A stretch of 64,000 nt of DNA from Enoplolaimus lenunculus (Eukaryota > Nematoda > Enoplea > Enoplida > Thoracostomopsidae): NCBI GenBank assembly GCA_030248215.1, contig JASANG010002669.1, forward strand, positions 1-64,000, read 5' to 3'. The position numbers and the translations under genes are program-made. The notes beneath the pieces were generated by a model that was not told the DNA's origin, did no database searches, and saw nothing but the letters and a program-made list of their open reading frames with translations. Shown in pieces: positions 48,823-60,800 of the stretch; the stretch's first letter is position 1, and the number at the start of each line of letters is the position of its first letter.

Positions 48823-51800
48823 GTAAATTATTCAGACCAGTAACCAGTTCACCTTGCTAGGAAGGCTAAAACTTTTTTAGGAGAGACATCCAAGGGTGTT
48901 CAATGAGTTACAAGCAAGGTTGAACATTTTCCTGGGAGGCCAAAATTTTTCTGGGGGTTCTGTGACACCAAAGTCTCTTCTTGGCTACGGGGCCGGGTAA
49001 ATCCCGTTGCGCCAATGTCGCATGTATATATTTTCGTTTAAATTGAACAAATCCAAGTAATTTGAAATATTTTGAGTTCAACCGACACCGGTATTTGAAG
49101 ACGAGAAAAATCTCGGGATACAGGAAGTAGGGTTTAATGGACAGGCGGATACGAGGGAACTTAAAATTGAAATTTTGTACCGCATCTGATATAGAAATCA
49201 GCCCTTGTCCTGTTTCAAATTGAAGCCCTTGTGCACTTTCCCCTGTATTTTTGGTTTAAGGCACAAGCTTAAGCTTAGACTTAGACATCGACCAGGCTTT
49301 TCGTAAACCTGAGCCTGAAGCCTTAGCGTTCATTTGTGGCAATTCGACAAGAGACAACATTCAGGGGCGATGTAGCTTCCCAGGGTTCCCGTGTATAAAC
49401 CTGTGTGTCAACTACTCAGACTTGTGACCATATCAAATATAACCGTGGTTCACTTTGGTAAATTACAATGCGACCCCCCAACCATGCGAGAAATTCTTCA
49501 TGACCCAATGCCTGGCCCATGTAAAGATCAGGCGTGGAACGTTTTTCTGTGGGACTGCAATAGAGTAAGCTTAAGCTTTGAACTGATTTTTCATTTGGCT
49601 TAGGCTTAGGCTTAGGAATAAACTTATTCTTACGCTTAGGCTTACGGTTTGGCTTAGGCTTATGAATAAGCTTATAATAATGCTGTTCCGCCCGGGTTCT
49701 TTATATTCGCCCGACGCCTACAGATCACAATTTGAATATGAAATTTTCATTGAGTTGGTTTACGTTCAATGTATATTTCCGTTGAAGATTTTTCGGTGGT
49801 TTAATCGAAGATTTCAAACGCAAAGCACCGTTTTATCTGAGCGATTTTACTGTTTTGTTCAAAAATACAACATCATTTACGCAATGCTTGGCTGCGTCAA
49901 TGTTTTTGTTTTTCGCAAACGTCGCCATTATTATCACGTTTGCAGGCGTTATGGAGTCACTGCTTCATAAACGAATGGCAAGTATTCGTCATAATAACCC
50001 TTTCACTCATACAGTATACTATGAGCAACTAAAATACAATAATGTACGAGCAATACACACACTGTGAGCAGTGTTTATCATTTATAACATATATGCGCAG
50101 TGCAAAATCTCCACAAGACTTGAGAACCTACTCGGGCTCGAACGTCAAGCTCCTATAGATCAGCGGTCATCGTAACCGCCTCCCACCCGTGAGACTGGGG
50201 TTCGAATCTTACCCTGAAAATATATCTCATATGAAATTGAAAATATTCGTATGAGAAAGGGTTAAGCGCTATTCACACGTGTAAGTTTTTTGTGTCCAGC
50301 AATTTGCTAAGTTTAACTTTATTGTTCCAGTTAAAATTGTCAAAATTGTCAGTCAGTAACGGATTTATTGACATGCGTTTTTATGTGCTTACAGGGCGCT
50401 ATTGAAAGCCTGTTGGCGGCTGGTATTTGTGGTGTGACATTTGGACTGTTTGCTGGTCAGCCGTTGTGTATCCTTTCGGCGACCGGGCCGGTTTTAGTTT
50501 TTGAAACCATATTATTCAGCATGTGCATGTACGTTTGACAGTGAAACAACACTAAACATTGCGTAATACTTGTCGGTCGGCGCCGTCCGTCACAGTCTGT
50601 CATCCGTCCGGTGACGGTTGACATTCGTACGGCGCCGTCCGTCACAGTCTGTCATCCGTCCGGTGACGGTTGACATTCGTACGGCGCCGTCCGTCACAGT
50701 CTGTCATCCGTCCGGTGACGGTTGACATTCGTACGGCGCCGTCCGTCACAGTCTGTCGTCCGTCCGGTGACGGTTGACATTCGTACGGCGCCGTCCGTCA
50801 CAGTCTGTCGTCCGTCCGGTGACGGTTGACATTCGTACGGCGCCGTCCGTCACAGTCTGTCATCCGTCCGGTGACGGTTGACATTCGTACGGCGCCGTCC
50901 GTCACAGTCTGTCATCCGTCCGGTGACGGTTGACATTCGTACGGCGCCGTCCGTCACAGTCTGTCATCCGTCCGGTGACGGTTGACATTCGTACGGCGCC
51001 GTCCGTTACAGTCTGTCATCCGTCCGAAGACGGTTGACATTCGTACGGCGCCGTCCGTCACAGTCTGTCATCCGTCCGGTGACGGTTGACATTCGTACGG
51101 CGCCGTCCGTCACAGTCTGTCGTCCGTCCGGTGACGGTTGACATTCGTACGGCGCCGTCCGTCACAGTCTGTCATCCGTCCGGTGACGGTTGACATTCGT
51201 ACGGCGCCGTCCGTCACAGTCTGTCATCCGTCCGGTGACGGTTGACATTCGTACGGCTCCGTCCGTCACAGTCTGTCATCCGTCCGGTGACGGTTGACAT
51301 TCGTACGGCGCCGTCCGTCACAGTCTGTCATCCGTCCGGTGACGGTTGACATTCGTACGGCTCCGTCCGTCACAGTCTGCCATCCGTCCGCTGACGGTTG
51401 CCATTCGTCCAGTTCAAGTGAAATTGAAAACTTTCATGTGAGAAATGATTAATTGAGCATGATGGTATTGTAAGCTGAGATATATTCCTGCTTAAAGCAT
51501 TTGCAGTACAAACGATTTTCATTGATATGGTAAAAAAGTCTCTAGGAATGGTGGACCTATATTTTCTGCGAGATTAAAACTGTTTCGAAACGTCGTTTTG
51601 TTATTTTTAGTTGCTTTGTTGGAAATTTGGGCCAATGCAAAGAACAGGGGCGGAAGAGTATTATACGCATATTCCTAAGCCTAAGTCTAACCGTAAGAAT
51701 GAGCATATTCGTATTCCTAAGCGTAAGTCTAAACATAATAGTAACACTGAGCATATTCCTAAGCCTAAGCGTAAGCCTAAGCCTAGGCGTAAAAGAATGA

Positions 51801-54800
51801 GTATATTCTTAAGCCTAAGCCTAAGCCAAGCCAAAAAAATAGTCTAAAGCTTAAGCTTACTTCATTGCAGTCCCACAGAAAAGCGTTCCGCCCGTGATCT
51901 TTACATGGGCCGAAATTTACCAGCACTGACAACGGTTGACAGTAACCGTCAACCTGGAGTTGTACCGGTTTGCGTTACATTTTAAGGGACTTTGGCTATT
52001 CGTTTTACGCGACTCGATTTTGGGTCAGCGCATGGTCGTGTTTGTTTTTGATGATGATTGTCGCGTTTGACGGCAACAGTTTCATCGCTTGGATAACGAA
52101 ATTCACCGAAGAAGCGTTCGCGACGTTAATTTCGGTGATTTTCATTATTCAAGCGTTTGAAAAACTGATATCAATCAGTCATCGCACTCCGATCACTACA
52201 GAACCGGAAGTGAGTTCGTTTTTGGAAATTAAAACTTTACACTGTAAATTCCAATGAGTTAATTAATCAACTCAGCTAGAAAATTAGTTATTTCTGTGGT
52301 AAAAAACAGTAAACATTAACGCACTTTGAGAGATGAATTGATTCGTACAATCAGTTCGCTTGATTCTGGGTAAGTAAAACAATTTACTCAAAATGAGGTT
52401 TATTAACTCAGAATTCTGAGTTCTGAAAGCCTAACTCAGACTGAATGATTCAACTCATTCTGAGTTAATATCAACTCAGTTGGATTTTCAGTGTTCAGTC
52501 ATTAAACAGGTTTATATTTTTGCCTTCGGTGGTGTTTTGCTAACTATCGGAACCAGTGCAGCGGTTACCGCCGCCCCCCTTCCAGAGGAGGCTTCCAGGA
52601 TCAGGACCCTGGTAATAACGACTCACCATATGATTTCAAAAACTCACGCCTTCAGCGCAATCCAGATTACGCATTAACCCCAATTCACTGGTCCAAGTTT
52701 TTGCACCAAAAGCTTGCACGGACAACTTTCACGCGTAAGTTTGGTCACAAAGCAGTTTTGAAGTTTTTGCAGCTGAAAATTATTCACTAAAGTTTATGCT
52801 ATTAAATTTAATTCGCACCTGTGAACACAGTTGCAAGTCGCTCGAATTTCTTGCTCCTGCAGTTTGATTGGTCAATTGGGATGTTCCTTTGAAAATACTT
52901 TGAGCTGCAAGTATTTCGCACAAGTTGAAGCTGCGAGTTATCGCTGCAAAAATTTGCACGTGTGAATAGGGCTTAACATTATTGATGCTTATTTGACTCT
53001 CATTGGCCTCGCTCGCGAGTTTTCTTTCTGCCATTATATATTGCGCCGCTGTGGACGTGAGCCTGGGTTTAAATACGCTGCTCCGCACCCGGGAGACATC
53101 TTACAAGTAGACCGATTATGCCAAGTGAAGGTTCGGATACTTTCTCCGTGGTTCTGATCGCAACAGTATTTAATGTGATTATTCAGCAACCTACAGCTAT
53201 TTCTGGCAATTAAATTTTCAGCTAAAGGTCGAAAATAAGGTAATAAAATACAAACAACAGATATACTTAATGAATATTATTTTCCGATAAGTTTAGCTTA
53301 AATTTGCGTTTTTTAGAAAGTTTTGAACGATGCGTGTTTCTGCAACATGAGTAGCGCCGCTAACAGCACAGATTCGACCAATCAAACGGAAGCGACAAAC
53401 GAAACGAGCCAGTTATGGTTCAACCATAGTGCATACGAATACTACGAAATATATGACGGTATTATTAGCAAGCTTGTAGCCAGCTCAGCAGGGTTCCAAC
53501 CGGAACTAGATTTTGTCGGAAGCGGAATCGGAGGTGTATGATTTAACTTTTGTTCAGTATGCCTGTTTCCGTAACTGTTCACAGTTTCCATGAAAATTGT
53601 TTATATAGCTGACGGAATACACGTAACGACTCGGAATATTTACTAAGAAAAAACCAACACAATAATTGCAAATGAACGAAACAAAACGAAACAAACAACA
53701 TCTAACTTCAATCATCTTAAAAACTCAAAACCGAAAAATCAGAATTCTGGCATCGGAACAGCAGTCAGCCGGACACAAAATCGGATGTCAAATTGTGCCG
53801 GATTTTTAGCCGGAATCGGAATTGCGATGGAACCCTGCAGTTCAGCATGCCAAGGATTCAACGCAATTCAGGTTTAATATATAGAAATATAATGGAAATT
53901 GGTGCAATTACGATGACATTTTAGTTTTTACTGAAAAAATTAGCGAAATTTATCAAATGAAACGCATCCGTTTGACGCTATGACACTTTATGAGGTTTTT
54001 AACGGGATATTAATTTCAGCATGCAAACTACAACACGGAGATCCGGTCGGAATGCAGTGTACCTTTGTTCCGGATGTTTTCCTGTTTTCAGTGATTTTAT
54101 TCTTTTCGACGTTTTTCATTGCGTACGGCCTTAAACTATTTCGTACGTCACGATATTTTCCAACTTGGGTAGGTTGTGTGGGTGTTTAAGTTGACACTTG
54201 ACGGGTACACTTTTCACCACTTGTCGGCCCCAGAATTGTTGTATATGCAAAAAATGCTACGATTGCTACCCAGGGATATGCGGATTAATCGGCATCCGAA
54301 CTTTTCGTGAGTATCGGCATCGGAACTGCAAAAATATTGACGATTTTGCAGGTACTTTGTGCACTTAACAACGAGTCAGAATGCTAGCAATTTCACTTGT
54401 TGGCGTAATCAGTGCGTTTGATCAAGGAAACTTGTATCTCTCTTGTGTCCAATTTGTTCAGCTGTAATTGAAACGAACCATTCTCACTGAGTTGAACCAG
54501 TCTCACTGAGTTGTAATCGTTTATGGTGGTTAGGGTTTAAGCATTTACATATATAATGATGTGAGTGTGTATTAAAATTGAAATCGGCATTGAAATCGGC
54601 ATCGGCAAAATTTGAAAGTAGAATCGGCATCGGCAAAATTTGAAAGTAGAATCGGCATCGGCAAAATTTGAAAGTAGAATCGGCATCGGCAAAATTTGAA
54701 AGTAGAATCGGCATCGGCAAAATTTGAAAGTAGAATCGGCATCGGCAAAATTTGAAAGTAGAATCGGCATCGGCAAAATTTGAAAATAGAATCGGCATCG

Positions 54801-57800
54801 GCAAAATTCGAAAATAGAATCGGCATCGGCAAAATTTGAAAGTAGAATCGGCATAGGCATAATTTGAAAGTAGAATCGGCCGGCATCGGCAAAAAGTTTG
54901 GTATCGGCACATCACTACTTCAATCCTCATGTGACTATGTAGTCGCTAAGTTCATCGCCTTCATTCGAAGGTTTTAATTTACTTTTGAACATGCGAGTTG
55001 TATACCTTTTTACTCTGTTAAATTTTGCCCAATATATCCGGTTCCTATTGCGAATTTTAGGCCATTGTACACTCCCCCATCGCAAGCGTAAGCTCAAACC
55101 TAAGCTTACACCTAATCCTAAAGTCTAAATTATGGCAAAATTTGACAATTTCAAACGCTGCACAGGACGAGTGAACGAGAGTTGAATTTTTGGTTTCAGT
55201 TACGGAATACTTTGGGTGATTTCAATGTGTTTATTTCGATTGTTATAATGACTGCAGTTACACGACTTGTTGGCTTACGAGTGACAGGACTAATTATGCC
55301 ATCTAATTTTGAGGTAAAATTCAATGGAATTTTAAATTAACACGAAGATACACACTGACGTGTGCTGACGATTTAAGGCAAACTTTAATTTAGGTTGCGG
55401 CCTGTGAAGCAGACCCGTAGCCAGCTCGCCTGACTGTGGGGAGAGGGCTAAAAAATTTTCAGGAGGGGCATTCAAGGGTTTTCAATGAGTTACAATTAAG
55501 GTTGAAAACTTTCTAGGCTGCCAAAATTTTTCCAGGGGGGGGTGAGCCCACTGCCCCCCCTTGGCTACTGGCCCGCGTAAAAGTGAGAGTTTTGTATATT
55601 TGAGCAAGTTGGCACAATGATATAGTTAGTTAGCTCGAATGATGTTTGTTAGCGTGTGAACGGATAGTAAAAATAAACGGAAACGGACGGCAGTTTTTTT
55701 ACCCGGAAACGGATATCCGGTTACACGCCGCTGATGCTTATTAGACAAACTCAAGTTGATTTATGGGCAAAATAGTTGAAAGCTGATGAAACACATATGT
55801 ATGCAAATAAGAAATTTTTTCCAATCTCCAAGTTTACTTAACAGTTGCTTATCCGTTTTCGATGGCTGCGCGATATTATAGTTCCATTGCTTTAAATTTA
55901 AAACTGGCATTTGAAGCTGATTTAAGATTGTGTTTGAACAACCATTCAAAAACAAAAACAACCGGCACATGCAAAGACAGGGGGAAGAAAATAGAGTAAG
56001 CGTAAGCTTTAGATTAATTTTTTGCTTGGCTTAAACTTAGGCTTACGCTTAGGCTTAGGAATAAGCTTATAATACTGTTCCGTCCCTGTTCTTTACATTG
56101 GCCTCAGTTTCAACTGTACTTAATGATGCCGGTGTCGGTGTTCTGTAAATGACATTCAGTCAACCAATTGCATTTGTTGACAGCCGACATTCAAAGAACG
56201 AGAAGGCTGGGTAGTCAATCCGATGGACATGTCTGATTGGTGGATTTCAATACTTGCGTCAGTGCCAGCAGCGTTATTTATTATTTTGGTCGTTATGGAT
56301 CAGCAAATCACAAGCGTTATCATTAATCGAAAAGAAAACAAGCTCAAAGTATGCGTTATTGATTGGTTATTTTAAGAGCCTGCCTATCGGTATGATTTGG
56401 AGAATAAGAATCGGCAAATACATTCTAACTCAGAATTATTTACGACAGTCTTTATTTTTGCTTGTCGAAATAATTTTCTTTCTATTTCGGCGTCTTTGTC
56501 TGGTAAGAAAGTCAGATTTGGACTTAAACTTTGGAATCGCATTTACCGTTGAAGCGTGTATGACTAAACTGAATAATCAAAAATTGTAAATATATCATTA
56601 CTCAAGACGTGAATCTACCTACGTGATTGGCCAAAAAGTTTAAGCCCTATTCACACGTGCAGGTTTGCATTTTATCATCAGCCAATGAGAAAGCGGATGC
56701 AATAAATTCAGTGAACTTGCATGGTTATTCATACATGTGAACTAAATTCCTGGCTATGATTTTAATGAATTATTTGCAATGCGAGTTTTTCGAACTGTAT
56801 TTTGGACAAAACTTACAAGTGTACAATGCAGCCGCGAGTTCTCGCAGCACAATCTTGCACGTGTGCATAGGGCTTTAGCTGACGAGTGTTATAGCAACTA
56901 TCATCACTTAGTAACAGGATTTCAAACTGACTACCTGTTGCAGTTGTTAAACTGAAAATTATTACAACAGTAGTCCAAATCTAATGCGATAAACGCGTTG
57001 AATTTGTTAGTCCCAGCATTCACGGGTTCGAAAGTTACAAAGCCTATCACGAACTGATGATAGATGCTACACACCTTTGAGAATACGGGCCCTTGTTTAA
57101 GTAATTATTCGCCGTTTATTTTTTTAAATTTTAAGAAAGGATACGGTTACTATTTGGACTTGGTTGTGGTTGGTGTGCTTATTTTAATCTGTGGCCTGCT
57201 TGGAATCCCATTTTTTGTCGCGGGAACAGTCAATTCAATTATACACGTCGACAGTTTGAAGATGATGTCCGAAGTTTCGGCTCCCGGTGAAAAACCACAG
57301 TTTCTTGGCGTTCGGTAAACGCGTAAAATTGTTAACACTATAATTTATTTCAAATTATTACAATTAATAAAATCGTTATTTTAAATAATTAAAATTTATA
57401 AAATCGTTATTTCACATCATCAAATTAATAAGATCGTTATTTCAAATTATTAAAATTAATAAAATCGTTATTTCAAATTATTACAATTAAATAATCGTCA
57501 TTTCAAATAATTAAAATTTATAAAATCGTTATTTCACATCATTAAATTAATAAGATCGTTATTTCAAATTATTAAAATTAATAAAATCGTTATTTCAAAT
57601 TATTACAATTAACTAATCGTCATTTCAAATAATTAAAATTTATAAAATCGTTATTTCACATCATTAAATTAATAAGATCGTTATTTCAAATTATTAAAAT
57701 TAATAAAATCGTTATTTCACATCATTAAATTAATAAGATCGTTATTTTAAATTATTAAAATTAATAAAATCGTTATTTCAAATTATTACAATTAAATAAT

Positions 57801-60800
57801 CGTCATTTCAAATAATTAAAATTAATAAAACTGTTATTTCAAATCATTAAATTAATAAGATCGTTATTTTAAATTATTAAAATTAATAAAATCGTTATTT
57901 CAAATCATTAAATTAATAAGATCGTTATTTTAAATTATTAAAATTAAAAAAATCGTTATTTCAAATCATTAATGGATCATCTACGTTAAAACGCACGCGC
58001 TAGTGTAAAAAGTTTTCTAACCACCACGTTTGGAAGTGCATATAAAACCACATTCTGGTTTGGGATTTGAGACATCTCCAGTAGTGGAGTTAGACAGTGG
58101 TAAATGTCCTTACTCCCTACAAAGGGAGTCAGGACAAAACATATGTGTTTCCAGAACTTCAGGACAATCGAAACCTAATTTAACAGCAGATAAATTAAAC
58201 ATTTTCAATGTATGCATACATAATAGCGCACAACAACTGTTATAATACATTGTTTGTAGTCCCTTCTAAGGGACTCACGACAAAACAAGTTGCTATCCAG
58301 GGCATACGGACGTATTCATTGCTGTACATACGGCATGTTAATTGTCGTAATAGTTTCAAAACAACCATTGGACGTTTTGAGTACTGCAACAACTGAGTCT
58401 CTGAGAGCAACGTAGGGACAAAAAAGGTAGGACAATTTTTTACAGTAGCGCTTGCGTTTTAACGTGGATTATCCATAAATTAATAAGATCGTTATTTCAA
58501 ATTATTAAAATTAATAAAATCGTTATTTCAAATTATTACAATTAAATAATCGTCATTTCAAATAATTAAAATTAATAAAACCGTTATTTCAAATCATTAA
58601 ATTAATAAGATCGTTATTTCAAATTATTAAAATTAATAAAATCGTTATTTCAAATTATTACAATTAAATAATCGTCATTTCAAATAATTAAAATTAACAA
58701 AATCGTTCAAATAATTAAAAAGGCAAACAGACCAGTACAAATTTAAACGTTAATCACGCGTTCTAGTGAAAGGATTTTAAAAAATGCATATAAATCCGTC
58801 CTGAATACTGATGATATAAGTAATATATGACGAATTACTAGCCAAAGTTTTAAACCTAAGCCTAAACCTGAGCCTTGCCGTACATTAAACTTAAGGCCTA
58901 TAAGCGAAGCCTAATCCAAAGCCTAAACATTAGCCTAAACGTTAACCTAAATCCAGCGAGATTGCTTGCGATTAATACTGTTGGAATAACAAAATCCCAA
59001 AATCCCACCACAAACAAAAGCTATCAGTTTTTTGCAGCTGGGACGGTAGTAATTTAGGACGGCAGAAATGTATACTTGTGCCAGCCCGTGTGTCGAATAA
59101 GAGATTTATTTTAAAATAACACTTCCAGTTTACTTCAAATATCATTGAAATTGTAATCCTTTTTTCCGTTAACCGTTCTGTACGTTTCAGCGAACAGCGA
59201 ATCACTCCGATTGTCGCTCATTTCCTTATTGGATTGTCAGTGTTTCTTGCTCCAGTGATCAAAGTACGCGAATGCTACACAGTAGCGTCAGCTTCAATTT
59301 TTTAACGTTGAAGTTGAAGTTGAAAATTTTGAATTCAAATATCGCTTGCTCAATATTAAATGATACTGGAACCAGTAACTGGGACGTACGTCCTATGATG
59401 TAAGGGTCATAACCTTTCGCGGTCTCGTTAAACTCGATACCGCTTCTATCGTCGGTGTAGCAGTGGCGGCCAATATATAGAACCGGGTCAAAAAATTAGC
59501 ATAAGCCTAAGCCTAAGTCTAAGCCTAAGCCTTAGCCTAAGCAAGAATTAGTCTAAAGCTTAAGCTTACTCTATTCCAGTCCCTCAGCAAAACGTTCCGC
59601 CCCTGATCTTTACATGGGCCCCAGCGGCAAACCAATTTGTTGTCTTCGTTGCACTAAAATACATCGTGTTTTTGTGTTTTAGTTGATTCCTGTACCAGTA
59701 CTACTTGGTGTGTTTTTGTACATGGGATTCGTGTCCCTTCTTGGACAAGAGGTTAGTGTCACGGCTTTCACCAGACCATTAAGCATGATTCGCTCAAAAT
59801 TAAGTCAATCCAGCTGGGTTAATAGTTTACAGACCGAAGATGTGAAAAATTTTATTTAGCGAAGGTTATGCAAGGTCCACTTTAATTTGAGTACCGCCTG
59901 TGGAGTTTTTACATTGTCAATTGACGATTGCTTTAGCCATACGGGTTATATAGCAAGTAGTGATGCTATTTTTTTAAAAAAAATTAAAATTTTAAAATTT
60001 CAATTATAATATAAGCGACATCATATAGTGCGATGCTTAGCGAATCCATACCCCTCAAATTGGTGAAACTTCATTTAAATTTGGCTCCTGTCTAAATTTC
60101 AAAATATGAAATTTTTGCAGAAAATTATTAATTTGTCATTTAATGCTAAAAGATAGGTCTGTTGTTACTTTAAGGGACGTAGCAGTAGATTAAGCGTATT
60201 CCTAAGCCTAAGCCTAAGCCTAAGCCTAAGCGTTGCAAAAATGAGTTCCTAAGCCTAAGTCTAAGCCTAAGCCTCAAAAAAAGTAACCTAGAATCTAAAC
60301 CTACTCTTTTATAGACCCATCAGAATCCTGGACGCCCCTTAAAGTAACATGGGCCGGTTATTCTTAATTTAGTAATATAAAAAAGCCAAATCTTCTTGAC
60401 TTCACTGGCCCTATTAACATTGACTTTGGACGCGATTGTCACACACACTCTTGGCACGCCAGTGTACCAAAATGTTGCATCAGTAGTTTACCGCAAACAT
60501 TAATAACAAAAGCTTTATCGGTTTCAATTTGAAGTTCAAAAGTATAACACAAAATATACTTGAAAAATATTTTTTCGACCCGAATTCAAATTAGCTGAAC
60601 GCTTTCAACCGCAACGATATTATTTATTCACAACTGCCATATACACAATTATGTAACTTTATTGTCTATCGTTGCTTTAAGACAATCGAAAATAGAAAAT
60701 AAACTTAAGTTTAAGGTCATCGGCGTCGGTCCGGCCGGTTCGGCCATGGCCCGACTACTTAACCTGTTAAATAAACGGTCCAAACAGACATAATCATCCG

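Noticed and set aside
50580-51405. CRISPR-like array
   Set aside because: Units are contiguous with no unique spacers, and the setting is an animal intron.
53459-53880. A MITE-derived intron (introner): frame open into the element, with a GT inside it and an AG in the right target duplication
   Set aside because: Ending exon 15 at GAC G|GTATTA (53458) gives the phase needed by exon 16 and aligns [14 protein letters not shown] with the family. The MITE is then simply intronic, and the TTCAGCATGC shared with exon 16 is probably chance.
54484-54930. Cys-rich repeat proteins ([15 protein letters not shown])
   Set aside because: Translations of the 28-bp satellite; open frames follow from the unit, not from selection.
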